DNA from: Pseudomonas sp. W4I3
Lineage (GTDB): Bacteria; Pseudomonadota; Gammaproteobacteria; Pseudomonadales; Pseudomonadaceae
DNA length: 64,000 nucleotides
Assembly (NCBI RefSeq): GCF_030816195.1
Contig: NZ_JAUSXS010000001.1
Location: forward strand, 2,069,501-2,133,500
Direction of reading: 5' to 3'
Every line of letters begins with the position of its first letter. The first letter of the stretch is position 1. Under the pieces are notes generated by a model, which worked only from the letters and a program-made list of their open reading frames with translations, had not been told where the DNA came from and ran no database searches. The translations under genes were made by a program, and so were the position numbers. Below, piece by piece: positions 45,141-53,650 of the stretch.

Positions 45141-45722
45141 ATGTTCAATCTCAAACCTTTGGTCTTCGCCTTGCTGACCTGTGCCGCCTTGCCTGCCCAC
45201 GCCGACTGGTACCTGGATAACGAATCCTCACGCCTGTCGTTCGTCACCACCAAAAACACCGAGATCGCCGAGGTGCACCGCTTCCTCGTGCTGCACGGCA
45301 AGGTCGACAGCCAGGGCGCGGCCCAGGTGCAAGTAGAGCTGGAGTCGATCAACAGTGGCATCCCGCTGCGCGATGAGCGCATGCGCAAGGAGCTGTTCGA
45401 GATCAAGCAGTTTCCCGAAGCGTTGATCAGCACGCAGATCAATCTGCAGCCGATCAATGACCTGGCCCCCGGTGCGCAAATTGAATTGCGCCTGCCACTG
45501 AGCATCACCTTGCACGGCAAGACCCGGACCTACGACGCCGAGCTATTGGCCACGCGTCTGGACGACCGGCGCTTTCAGGTGGTGACCCTGGAGCCGGTGG
45601 TGGTGCACGCCGAAGATTTCGAGCTGTCGCCCGGTGTGGCGGCGCTGCGCAAAGCGGCAGGGCTTGAGTCGATCAGTTTGTCGGTGCCGGTGGGTGCGGT
45701 ACTGATCTTCACGGCGCGCTGA
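45141..45722 (+). CDS. YceI-family periplasmic lipocalin-like protein
   Basis: 193 residues. Signal peptide with cleavage after ALPAHA. YceI domain: WYLDNESSRLSFVTTKNTEI at the start, then VELESINSGIPLRDERMRKE with the conserved R-D-x-R and LFEIKQFPEALI, ending in beta strands. Proteins of this fold bind isoprenoid or fatty acyl chains in a barrel. It is followed one base later by clsB on the same strand, so it may assist a lipid step, though that is inference. Confidence 0.88.
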   Translation: MFNLKPLVFALLTCAALPAHADWYLDNESSRLSFVTTKNTEIAEVHRFLVLHGKVDSQGAAQVQVELESINSGIPLRDERMRKELFEIKQFPEALISTQINLQPINDLAPGAQIELRLPLSITLHGKTRTYDAELLATRLDDRRFQVVTLEPVVVHAEDFELSPGVAALRKAAGLESISLSVPVGAVLIFTAR

Positions 45723-45723
45723 T

Positions 45724-46881
45724 ATGGGCGGCGCAGTGTTCCCGTGGCGCAGCGCCAACCGTTTCGAACTGTTGATCGACGGGCCGAATTTTTTCCCGCA
45801 AATGCTGGTGGGTATCGCCCGCGCCGAGCGGCAAGTCGACCTGGAGTTGTACCTGGTAGAAGCCGGCGCCTGTGCCGAAGCGATGGTGCAGGCGCTGGTG
45901 CTCGCGGCCCAGTGCGGTGTGCAGGTGCGCTGCCTGTTTGATGATTACGGCAGCCTGGCGTTTACCCTCGGGTTGCGCAAGCGCTTGACCGACGCGGGGG
46001 TGGAGCTGCGTTTCTACAATCGCCTGAGCTGGCGACGCTGGATGCGCAACCTGTACCGCGACCACCGCAAGCTGCTGCTGATCGACCAGGAGGTGGCGGT
46101 GATCGGTGGCACCGGCGTCACCGATGAATTCTGGACCCCAGGCCAGGACACTGCCGAGTGGCATGAAGTGATGGTGCACATCAGCGGGCCAATGGTGCTC
46201 GACTGGCAGGCACTGTTCGACCGCCAATGGCACGCCAACGCGGCCCGTCGGGAATGGAAACCGGCCACGCATTTCGGCTTGTCGCGGTTGCCCAAGGTGC
46301 CTGCGACCGGGCCTGGCCTTGGCCGCGTCGCCTATGCCGACGCCCGTCAGCACCGCGATATTTTGCAATCGCTGATCCGTGCCTTGAACAGCAGCAAGAC
46401 GCGTATCTGGCTAGCCACGCCTTACTTTTTGCCCACCTGGAGCGTGCGCCGCGCCTTGCGTCGTGCGGCCGGGCGTGGTGTGGACGTGCGTTTGCTGCTC
46501 ACCGGCCCGCGCACCGATCATCCGTCGGTGCGCTACGCCGGGCACCGCTATTACCCGCGCCTGCTGCGTTCGGGCGTGCAGATTTTCGAATACCAACCGT
46601 GCTTTCTGCACCTGAAGATGGTGCTGGTGGATGACTGGGTGAGCATTGGCTCGTGCAACTTCGACCACTGGAATCTGCGCTTCAATCTGGAAGCCAACCT
46701 GGAAGCGTTGGACCCTGAATTGACGCAGGCGGTGGCGGGCAGTTTCGAGCGTGATTTTGCGCAGAGCCAGGCGGTCAGTTTGGAAGCCTGGAAGGCGCGG
46801 CCGTTGTGGCGGCGGGTGAAGCAGCGGGTGTGGGGGTGGATTGATCGGTTGGTCGTCAATCTGCTGGATCGGCGCGGCTAA
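45724..46881 (+). CDS. clsB: Cardiolipin synthase ClsB-type phospholipase D family protein
   Basis: 385 residues, no N-terminal membrane segments, as in ClsB. Two HKD motifs: DHRKLLLIDQEVAVIGG in the first half (H-x-K-x4-D variant HRK) and HLKMVLVDDWVSIGSCN in the second. It would join phospholipids to cardiolipin, or use phosphatidylethanolamine as donor as ClsC does. The start at 45724 follows the yceI stop by one base. A 126-base REPIN variant lies right after the stop. Confidence 0.88.
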   Translation: MGGAVFPWRSANRFELLIDGPNFFPQMLVGIARAERQVDLELYLVEAGACAEAMVQALVLAAQCGVQVRCLFDDYGSLAFTLGLRKRLTDAGVELRFYNRLSWRRWMRNLYRDHRKLLLIDQEVAVIGGTGVTDEFWTPGQDTAEWHEVMVHISGPMVLDWQALFDRQWHANAARREWKPATHFGLSRLPKVPATGPGLGRVAYADARQHRDILQSLIRALNSSKTRIWLATPYFLPTWSVRRALRRAAGRGVDVRLLLTGPRTDHPSVRYAGHRYYPRLLRSGVQIFEYQPCFLHLKMVLVDDWVSIGSCNFDHWNLRFNLEANLEALDPELTQAVAGSFERDFAQSQAVSLEAWKARPLWRRVKQRVWGWIDRLVVNLLDRRG

Positions 46882-46897
46882 CAAGAACAATGAGGTC

Positions 46898-47023
46898 AAA
46901 TGTGGGAGGGGCGGTGCGACGATTCGACTTGCTCCCGATAGTGGTGGGTCAGTAACAAATATGCTGACTGATCCACCGCAATCGGGAGCAAGTCGAATCG
47001 TCGCACCGCCCCTCCCACATTTT
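46898..47023. repeat. Extended REPIN with a 42-bp perfect inverted repeat
   Basis: Each arm is the usual REP arm with an extra CGGTGCGACGATTCGA inserted after GTGGGAGGGG. Arms at 46898-46939 and 46981-47022 are exact complements. It lies between the convergent clsB and bglX genes. Confidence 0.92.
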
Positions 47024-47038
47024 TGACCGAGTCGGCCT

Positions 47039-49330
47039 TTAGAGCAGTTCAAAGCTCTGCTGCTGTACATCCTGGGAATCCAGCCCAATCTGCACATTGA
47101 ACTCACCGGGCTCCGCCGCGAACTTGAGCTGGGCGTTATAAAACTTCAGGTCTTCCTCGGTAATGCTGAAGTGCAACGTGCGCTCCTCTCCAGCCTTGAG
47201 CATGACCTTCTGGAAGTTCTTCAGCTCTTTGACCGGGCGAATCATCGAGCCGGCCACGTCCTGGATGTACAACTGCACCACGGTTTCGCCGTCGACCTTG
47301 CCGGTGTTCTTCACCGTGACGCTGGCGTCGAGCTTGCCGGTCTTGTTCAGGGTGGTGGACGACAGCGCCATGTCCGACAGGCCGAACGTGGTGTAGCTCA
47401 GGCCATAGCCAAACGGAAACAGGGGACCTGTGGTGTCATCGAAGTACTGCGAGGTGTAGTTGCCCGGTTTGCCCGGCGTGAATGGCCGACCGATGCTCAG
47501 GTGGTTGTAGTAGGTTGGAATTTGCCCCACCGAACGCGGGAAGGTGATCGGCAGCTTGCCCGACGGGTTGTAGTCGCCGAACAGTACGTCGGCAATCGCG
47601 TTGCCGCCTTCGGTGCCGGCGAACCAGGTTTCCAGGATGGCGTCGGCCTGTTGGTTTTCCTCCAGAATCGACAGCGGCCGTCCATTCATCAGCACCAGCA
47701 CCAGCGGTTTACCGGTGGCCTTGAGGGCCTTGATCAGGTCGCGCTGGCTTTGCGGGATATTCAGGTCGGTGCGGCTGGAGGATTCATGGGACATGCCACG
47801 GGACTCGCCCACGGCGGCCACTACGATGTCTGCATGCCTGGCCGCCTCGACCGCTTCATCAATCAACACCTGGGGCGCACGCTTGTCATCCACCACTTCC
47901 GGGGCGTCGAAGTTGAGGAAGTTGAGGTAGTCGACCACCGCTTTGTCATTGGTGATGTTGGCGCCGCGGGCGTAGATGATCTTGCCCTTGTCGCCGATCA
48001 CGGCGTTCATGCCGTCAAGCAACGTGACGGACTGCTCCGGCTTACCGGCGGCTGCCCAACTGCCCATCATGTCGATGGGTGCCTTGGCCAGCGGGCCGAC
48101 CAGCGCGATGGTCGCAGATTTTTTCAGCGGCAGCGTCTGGTCCTGGTTTTTCAGCAACACCAGGCTGCGGCGCGCGATGTCACGGGCATCGGCGCGGTGC
48201 AGGCGGCTGTCGGCATAGGTGTCGGCCGGGTCATCCTCGGCCTTGCCGATGCGCAGGTACGGGTCCTTGAACAGGCCCATGTCGTACTTGGCGCCGAGCA
48301 CTTCGCGCACGGCGTTGTCGATGTCGCTCTGTTCTATCTCTCCGGACTTGAGCAGCCCCGGCAGTTCCTTGCCGTACAGGGTGTCGTTCATGCTCATGTC
48401 GATGCCGGCCTTGATCGCCAGCTTGGCCGCTTCACGCCCGTCCTTGGCCACGCCGTGTTTGATCAGCTCGAAGATCGCGCCGTGGTCGCTCACGGCCAGG
48501 CCCTTGAAGCCCCAGTCCCTGCGCAGCAAGTCGTTCATCAGCCAGGTGTTGGCGGTGGCGGGCACGCCGTTGATCGAGTTGAGCGCCACCATCACGCCGC
48601 CGGAGCCGGCCTTGATCGCCGCGTGGTAGGGCGGCAAGTAATCCTGGTACATCTTGACCGGGCTCATGTCGACCACGTTGTAGTCGCGGCCGCCTTCCAC
48701 TGCGCCATACAGGGCGAAGTGCTTGACGCTGGCCATGATGCTGTCGGCGTTCGCCGCGCTGGCGCCCTGGAAGGCCTTGACCATCACTTCGGCAATGCGC
48801 GACACCAGGTAGGTGTCTTCGCCGAAGCCTTCGGAAGTGCGGCCCCAGCGCGGGTCACGGGAGATGTCGACCATCGGCGCGAAGGTGATGTCGAGACTGT
48901 CGGCGGCGGCTTCCTGGGCGGCGATGCGCCCGGAGCGGCCGATGGCGTCCATGTCCCAGCTGGAGGCCAGGGCCAGGCTGATCGGGAAAATCGTACGATG
49001 GCCGTGGATGACGTCGTAGGCGAAGAACATCGGGATCTTCAACCGGCTGCGCATGGCCGCGTCCTGCATCGGCCGGTTTTCCGGGCGGGTGATGGAGTTG
49101 AAGGTGCCGCCGATGCGGCCGGCGGCGATCTCCTTGCGGATCAGCTCGCGGGGCATTTCCGGGCCGATGCTGATCAGGCGCAACTGGCCGATCTTTTCAT
49201 CGAGGGTCATCTGCTTGAGCAGGTCGCTGACGAAGGCGTCCTTGTCTTTAAGCGCAGCAGGCTTTGTTTCTGCCCATACAGGGTGGCTGGCCAGAGTGGC
49301 AACAAGGCCGAGCAAACACAGCTTCTTCAT
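47039..49330 (-). CDS. bglX: Periplasmic beta-glucosidase BglX (GH3)
   Basis: 763 residues, almost the E. coli length. Signal peptide with cleavage after HPVWA. GH3 N-terminal barrel with GQLRLISIGPEMPRE and the nucleophile Asp in KGLAVSDHGAIFELI (about residue 290), then the alpha/beta sandwich and the C-terminal fibronectin III-like domain (VTVKNTGKVDGETVVQLYI). It cleaves beta-glucosides in the periplasm. The ATG at 49330 has AAGGATATTC ahead; the frame is open up to 49510 but that part is not a signal peptide. Monocistronic, divergent from lemA. Confidence 0.93.
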   Translation of the reverse strand: MKKLCLLGLVATLASHPVWAETKPAALKDKDAFVSDLLKQMTLDEKIGQLRLISIGPEMPRELIRKEIAAGRIGGTFNSITRPENRPMQDAAMRSRLKIPMFFAYDVIHGHRTIFPISLALASSWDMDAIGRSGRIAAQEAAADSLDITFAPMVDISRDPRWGRTSEGFGEDTYLVSRIAEVMVKAFQGASAANADSIMASVKHFALYGAVEGGRDYNVVDMSPVKMYQDYLPPYHAAIKAGSGGVMVALNSINGVPATANTWLMNDLLRRDWGFKGLAVSDHGAIFELIKHGVAKDGREAAKLAIKAGIDMSMNDTLYGKELPGLLKSGEIEQSDIDNAVREVLGAKYDMGLFKDPYLRIGKAEDDPADTYADSRLHRADARDIARRSLVLLKNQDQTLPLKKSATIALVGPLAKAPIDMMGSWAAAGKPEQSVTLLDGMNAVIGDKGKIIYARGANITNDKAVVDYLNFLNFDAPEVVDDKRAPQVLIDEAVEAARHADIVVAAVGESRGMSHESSSRTDLNIPQSQRDLIKALKATGKPLVLVLMNGRPLSILEENQQADAILETWFAGTEGGNAIADVLFGDYNPSGKLPITFPRSVGQIPTYYNHLSIGRPFTPGKPGNYTSQYFDDTTGPLFPFGYGLSYTTFGLSDMALSSTTLNKTGKLDASVTVKNTGKVDGETVVQLYIQDVAGSMIRPVKELKNFQKVMLKAGEERTLHFSITEEDLKFYNAQLKFAAEPGEFNVQIGLDSQDVQQQSFELL

Positions 49331-49568
49331 GAATATCCTTTTTCGGCTCACTGCACAGCGGTCAGGCTGATCGGCCAAAATGTGGGGAGCGACTATTGTT
49401 GTTCGGGTGTTGTTCAGATAAATGCAGCACACTCTGAACTCTTTTTCGCGCTGGGCATCTTTGTAGCTGATTGGCTCGAAGCATTCCAGTGGTGGCGGAT
49501 TATGCCCCAAGCGCGTGGTTTATAGGGTTAGTCGTCAAATTCCATCCAGATTGGGCAGGAGAAACACC

Positions 49569-50180
49569 ATGCAAGCAGCACAGACTTACCGTTGGGGCTG
49601 GAAGGCCGCGGCATTGCTATTGATCAGCAGCGTGCTGAGCGGTTGCGGCATCAACAACATTCCGACCCTGGACGAACAGGCCAAGGCCGCCTGGGGCCAG
49701 GTGCAGAACCAGTACCAGCGCCGTGCCGACCTGATCCCCAACCTGGTGGAAACCGTGAAGGCCTATGCCGCCCACGAACAGGACACCCTGACCGCCGTGA
49801 TTGAAGCGCGGGCCAAGGCCACCTCCATCCAGGTGGATGCCAGCACTTTGGACAATCCCGAGAAGCTCAAGCAGTTCCAGCAGGCCCAGGATGGCTTGAG
49901 CGGTGCACTCAGCCGTTTGATGGTGGTGTCCGAGCGCTATCCGGACCTGAAGGCCAACCAGAACTTCCTGGCGCTGCAGTCGCAACTCGAGGGGACTGAA
50001 AACCGTATCGCCGTGGCCCGTCGCGATTTCATCCAGACCGTGCAGGCCTACAACACCGAAATCCGCACCTTCCCAGGCCGCCTGTGGCACAGCGTGATGT
50101 ACAGCGACTTGCCGATCCGCGCCACGTTTGAAGCCACCAGCGCCGACGCCGATAAAGCGCCGCAGGTGAAGTTCAAATAA
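49569..50180 (+). CDS. LemA family lipoprotein
   Basis: 203 residues. Lipobox SVLSGC (Cys26) suggests a lipoprotein with the helical LemA bundle outside the cytoplasm. The core is NNIPTLDEQAKAAWGQVQNQ, QRRADLIPNLVETVKAYAAH and YNTEIRTFPGRLWHSVMY, all family hallmarks. The start at 49569 has AGGAGA ahead. It is the first of three genes with two TPM-domain proteins, a combination found widely in bacteria and thought to act in membrane protein repair or stress. The function of LemA is not established. Confidence 0.9.
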   Translation: MQAAQTYRWGWKAAALLLISSVLSGCGINNIPTLDEQAKAAWGQVQNQYQRRADLIPNLVETVKAYAAHEQDTLTAVIEARAKATSIQVDASTLDNPEKLKQFQQAQDGLSGALSRLMVVSERYPDLKANQNFLALQSQLEGTENRIAVARRDFIQTVQAYNTEIRTFPGRLWHSVMYSDLPIRATFEATSADADKAPQVKFK

Positions 50181-50198
50181 CGCTGCCTTGAGGTGTCG

Positions 50199-50927
50199 AT
50201 GCGTTTATTACGGATAGGCCTGGCGCTGTGGCTGCTGGCCTGCCTGGGCACGGCCCAGGCGGCCCTGACCTTCCCGGCATTGACCGGGCGGGTGGTGGAC
50301 AACGCCCAGATGATCGACCCGGCGGTGCGCGAGCAACTGACTCAGCAATTGCAGGCGCTGGAGCAGACCTCAGGTGACCAGATCGTGGTGGTCACCGTGC
50401 CCGACCTGCAGGGCGTGCCGATTGAAGACTACGGTTATCAACTGGGCCGCCAGTGGGGCATTGGCCAGAAGGGCAAGGACAACGGCGCGTTGCTGATCGT
50501 GGCCCGTGACGAGCGCAAGTTGCGCATCGAAGTCGGCTATGGCCTCGAAGGCGTGCTGACGGATGCGCAGTCCTGGGTGATCATCAACCAGGTGATCGCG
50601 CCCAAGTTCAAGACCGGCAACTTCAGCCAGGGCATCAGCGACGGTGTCGCGGCAATGATCCAGGTGGTGGGCGGTGAGCCTTTGGCCGTGCCCGCCCATG
50701 TCGCGGATGCGAATTTCGCCAAGGACAACCCCGGGTTTTCCATCGGGTTGTTCATCCTGCTGATCGGCGTGTTGTGGCTGTGCAATCGCATGGGCCTGCC
50801 GGTGGGCGCTATCCTGCTGGCAATCCTCAGCAGCAGCGGACGCGGCGGCGGTGGGGGCGGCGGTGGCGGCGGTTTTCGCGGCGGCGGGGGTGGTTTCGGC
50901 GGTGGCGGGGCTTCGGGCGGCTGGTAA
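50199..50927 (+). CDS. TPM-domain (YgcG-like) membrane protein with Gly-rich tail
   Basis: 242 residues. Signal peptide (cleavage after GTAQA), a TPM phosphatase-like domain (FPALTGRVVDNAQMIDP, QIVVVTVPDLQGVPIEDYGY, GKDNGALLIVARDERKLRIE, VGYGLEGVL), one membrane helix near residues 180-200, and a glycine-rich cytoplasmic or surface tail of about 30 residues. The ATG at 50199 has GAGG five bases ahead. The tail is typical of YgcG. It is linked with LemA upstream and a second TPM protein downstream. Confidence 0.9.
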   Translation: MRLLRIGLALWLLACLGTAQAALTFPALTGRVVDNAQMIDPAVREQLTQQLQALEQTSGDQIVVVTVPDLQGVPIEDYGYQLGRQWGIGQKGKDNGALLIVARDERKLRIEVGYGLEGVLTDAQSWVIINQVIAPKFKTGNFSQGISDGVAAMIQVVGGEPLAVPAHVADANFAKDNPGFSIGLFILLIGVLWLCNRMGLPVGAILLAILSSSGRGGGGGGGGGGFRGGGGGFGGGGASGGW

Positions 50928-50958
50928 TGACAATAACGAGAAAAGAGCATCTACAACC

Positions 50959-51576
50959 ATGGCATTACTGACTGAACACGAGCAGCGCCAAGTGGCCGAA
51001 GCGATTGCCCGGGTCGAGCAACAGACCGACGCCGAGCTGGTCACGGTGCTGGCTGCGCGCGCCGACGACTACGCCTACATACCGTTGCTGTGGGCCAGCC
51101 TGATCGCGTTGGTGGTGCCCGGTGTGGTGCATTACTTGTCGGGCTACCTGACCATGTACACCTTGTTGCTGGCGCAGTGGGCGACTTTCATTGTGTTGTG
51201 CCTGGTGTTCCGTTTGCCCAAGGTCACCACCCGTTTGATCCCGCGTTCGGTCCGCCACTGGCGCGCCTCGAACCTGGCGCGTCGCCAGTTTCTGGAGCAG
51301 AACCTGCACCACACGCTGGGCAGCACCGGCGTGCTGATTTTCGTCAGCGAGGCGGAGCGTTATGTGGAAATCCTGGTGGATGACGGCATTTCCAAGCGCC
51401 TCGACGACAGCAGTTGGGATGGCATCGTCAAGGCCTTCACCCAGCAGGTGAAGCAGGGGCAGACATTGGCCGGCTTCATTGCCTGCATCGAGGCGTGTGG
51501 TGAATTGCTCAAGGTGCATGTGCCGGTGACGCAAACGCGTAACGAGCTGCCCAACCGCCTGGTGGTACTCGAATAA
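50959..51576 (+). CDS. TPM-domain protein (second copy, without signal peptide)
   Basis: 205 residues. Begins MALLTEHEQRQVAEAIARVE and contains DAELVTVLAARADDYAYIPL, two membrane helices around residues 38-80, and a soluble part STGVLIFVSEAERYVEILVD with GISKRLDDSSWDGIVK, the TPM pattern. It lacks the signal peptide and glycine tail of its neighbour. The start at 50959 was chosen since an upstream extension would run through the neighbour's tail. Third gene of the LemA-TPM-TPM operon. Function not known. Confidence 0.85.
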   Translation: MALLTEHEQRQVAEAIARVEQQTDAELVTVLAARADDYAYIPLLWASLIALVVPGVVHYLSGYLTMYTLLLAQWATFIVLCLVFRLPKVTTRLIPRSVRHWRASNLARRQFLEQNLHHTLGSTGVLIFVSEAERYVEILVDDGISKRLDDSSWDGIVKAFTQQVKQGQTLAGFIACIEACGELLKVHVPVTQTRNELPNRLVVLE

Positions 51577-51594
51577 CCCAGTCAACACCGTTCT

Positions 51595-51669
51595 AAATGT
51601 GGGATGGGGCTTGCCCCCAATGGCGGTGTGCCAGGCAGCTAATCTGTAGCTGACCCACCCTCATCGGGG
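51595..51669. repeat. Left part of a REPIN interrupted by an insertion
   Basis: The left arm AAATGTGGGATGGGGCTTGC and the middle part are present; the right arm is found only after the 503-bp element, at 52173-52200. Removing the element and one copy of CATCGGGG restores a normal REPIN. Confidence 0.8.
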
Positions 51670-51755
51670 CATGGGTATCTACACAACTTTGGCTCGGCCC
51701 TGAATCTATGACGGGGCGGGGAGCCGAAGCCTCTCTAACTGACGCTCCGCGTTCC

Positions 51756-51782
51756 AAATGTGGGAGGGGGCTTGCTCCCGAT
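51756..51782. repeat. Solitary REP arm inside the 503-bp element
   Basis: One complete arm AAATGTGGGAGGGGGCTTGC and onwards to CCCGAT, with no partner arm nearby. Confidence 0.85.
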
Positions 51783-51963
51783 GGCGGCCTTACAGCCGAC
51801 CATGGTGTTGGATCAGAGCGAGTACATATCCATTGCTGCGGTAACGGCGGCTTAGGGTTCCGCCCTTACGGCGGGTCACTTTTGGAAAAGAGCCCCAAAA
51901 GTAACCAAAAGGGCTCCTGCCCCACCACTCGGCACCTCGCTCACGCTCGGTGTGCCCGTAATC

Positions 51964-52057
51964 CGACAGTGATTTGGGGGGCCGCCGCCACGCGCCATCC
52001 ATGGCGCGGGGCGGCTAAACCGGCATCCCTGCCGGTTTACCCCCCAAATCACTGTCG
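51964..52057. repeat. Nested inverted repeats forming a branched structure
   Basis: The outer stem CGACAGTGATTTGGGGGG pairs with 52040-52057 without mismatch. Inside are CGCGCCAT/ATGGCGCG and AAACCGGCA/TGCCGGTTT hairpins. As RNA or single-stranded DNA this would fold as a multi-branched structure. Confidence 0.8.
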
Positions 52058-52294
52058 AATTGCGGCCAGCGTGGTTTAACGGGGCGCCTAAGATCAAGAG
52101 CAAGATCAAGAGCGGCTCGCTTCGCATCGTGGTTACCGTAGGCTGCTACAAGGTTGTGTAGATACCTATGCGCATCGGGGGCAAGCCCCCTCCCACATTT
52201 GGAACTGTAGTGACCATTGGTCAAATAACTCCGTGTCTTGGCGGGTTATCCCCCCTAAAATGCCCGGCACTCCCAGCCCGAGGCCTTTTTGTTC

Positions 52295-53512
52295 ATGTCC
52301 GTCACCGCTCAACCTGCGCGCCCCGCGCCTGATCATCACGCCCAGTTCATCGAACTGCTGAGCGCAAGCCTGGCGCAGAACGCCTTCATCAAGCTGGTGC
52401 TGGCCAAGTACGTGGGCGAGGAGGCCGAACTGCAGCGGCTGATCATCAAGCCGGTGACGGTCAAGGAGCAGCCATGCCTGTCCTTCGTCTATCGCTACAA
52501 GACCCGCGACATCACCAAGAACTTCCCCCATGCGCAGGGTGTGGCGGCGATTGCCGAGCTGCTGCCGGCCTCGTTCAAGAACGCACACTTGTTGTCGCTG
52601 ACGGACGAAGCCCAGCTGGAATACAGCAAGAAGAACAAAAGCTCGCTGTTCAAAAGCAAGCCGCAGCAGTTGCGCGAGGCGCCGTCAGCCGAACATAACC
52701 GCGAGAAAAACCGTTTCCTCGACCTCAGCCGGCCGTTCCTTGCCGACCTGGGCGTGACCGACGCCAAGCAGGCACTGATCCCGTCGATGTCGCGCAAATG
52801 GAAACAGATCAACAAGTTCATCGAAGTGTTCAGCCATGCGCTGACGTCCTCGCCACTGAAGCTCGACCAACCGGTGCGTGTCGCCGATTTCGGTTCGGGC
52901 AAGGGCTACCTCACGTTCGCGATCCACGACTACCTGCGCAACACGCTCAAGGCCGAGGGCGAAGTGACCGGTGTCGAGCTGCGCGAGGACATGGTGACCC
53001 TGTGCAATGCCGCCGCCGCGCGCCTGGAACACCCAGGGCTGGTATTCAAGTGCGGCGACGTACGCAGCGTCGCGCCGAGCGAGCTGGACGTGATGATCGC
53101 CCTGCATGCCTGCGACATCGCCACCGATTATGCGATTCACACCGGCATCCGTTCCGGCGCGTCGATCATCATGTGTTCGCCGTGCTGCCACAAACAGATT
53201 CGCCTGCAGATCCAGAGCCCGCTGTTGCTCAAGCCGATGCTGCAATACGGCCTGCACCTGGGCCAACAGGCGGAAATGGTCACCGACAGCCTGCGCGCCC
53301 TGTTTCTTGAAGCCTGTGGCTATGAGACCAAGGTGTTCGAGTTCATCTCGTTGGAGCACACCAACAAGAACAAGATGATCCTGGCGGTCAAACGCGCGGA
53401 GCCTTTGGAAAATACGCAGTTGCTGGCAAAGGTCCAGGAACTCAAGGCGTTCTACCACATCACCGAACATTGCCTGGAAACCCTGCTGCGCGCCGATGGT
53501 TTCTTGAACTAG
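52295..53512 (+). CDS. Class I SAM-dependent methyltransferase (METTL25/RRNAD1-like)
   Basis: 405 residues. An N-terminal helical region (residues 1-150) precedes a Rossmann methyltransferase core: VRVADFGSGKGYLTFAIHDY is motif I, VTGVELREDMVTLCN binds the ribose, LDVMIALHACDIATDYAI and IIMCSPCCHKQIRLQ follow. The HACD and CSPCCHK blocks mark the Methyltransf_32 type seen in eukaryotic METTL25/RRNAD1. The substrate is unknown; a tRNA or rRNA base is plausible. The ATG at 52295 has GAGG further upstream. Single gene between two repeats. Confidence 0.85.
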   Translation: MSVTAQPARPAPDHHAQFIELLSASLAQNAFIKLVLAKYVGEEAELQRLIIKPVTVKEQPCLSFVYRYKTRDITKNFPHAQGVAAIAELLPASFKNAHLLSLTDEAQLEYSKKNKSSLFKSKPQQLREAPSAEHNREKNRFLDLSRPFLADLGVTDAKQALIPSMSRKWKQINKFIEVFSHALTSSPLKLDQPVRVADFGSGKGYLTFAIHDYLRNTLKAEGEVTGVELREDMVTLCNAAAARLEHPGLVFKCGDVRSVAPSELDVMIALHACDIATDYAIHTGIRSGASIIMCSPCCHKQIRLQIQSPLLLKPMLQYGLHLGQQAEMVTDSLRALFLEACGYETKVFEFISLEHTNKNKMILAVKRAEPLENTQLLAKVQELKAFYHITEHCLETLLRADGFLN

Positions 53513-53521
53513 GCACGAGAC

Positions 53522-53618
53522 CAATGTGGGAGGGGGCTTGCTCCCGATGGCGGTGGATCAGCCAATGAATCTGTTGGCTGACACACTGCAATCGGGGGCA
53601 AGCCCCCTCCCACATTTA
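53522..53618. repeat. REPIN after the methyltransferase gene
   Basis: Paired arms AATGTGGGAGGGGGCTTGCT and GCAAGCCCCCTCCCACATTT with a middle of about 40 bases that itself has imperfect symmetry (GATCAGCCAA...TTGGCTGA). Confidence 0.9.
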
Positions 53619-53650
53619 GACTCCACTTTGCTGAGAGACGGGTGTAGCAA

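Larger units (their letters stand above)
51670..52172. mobile_element. 503-bp MITE-like structured element inserted in a REPIN
   Basis: Terminal inverted repeats CATGGGTATCTACACAAC (51670-51687) and its complement GTTGTGTAGATACCTATG (52153-52170), one mismatch. It is flanked by an 8-base direct repeat CATCGGGG (51662-51669 and 52173-52180), as expected of a target-site duplication. Inside are a perfect 18-bp inverted repeat (51964-51981 with 52040-52057) that encloses two further perfect hairpins (51991-52008 and 52017-52038), and a lone REP arm (51756-51782). No transposase gene. The right half resembles a non-coding repeat found in many Pseudomonas genomes, from memory only. Confidence 0.7.
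51577..52294. other. Non-coding region with split REPIN and inserted element
   Basis: 718 bases between the TPM gene and the methyltransferase gene. It holds a degenerate REPIN (51595-51669 and 52181-52200) that is interrupted by a 503-bp structured element. No open frame in it shows coding character. Confidence 0.8.

Noticed and set aside
47171..49525. Long plus-strand open frame opposite bglX
   Set aside because: BglX has a signal peptide, catalytic motifs and normal length; the opposite frame has no recognisable domain.
51595..52200. CRISPR-like repeat array
   Set aside because: The repeats are inverted, not regularly spaced direct repeats, and no cas genes are present; they are REP arms and hairpins.
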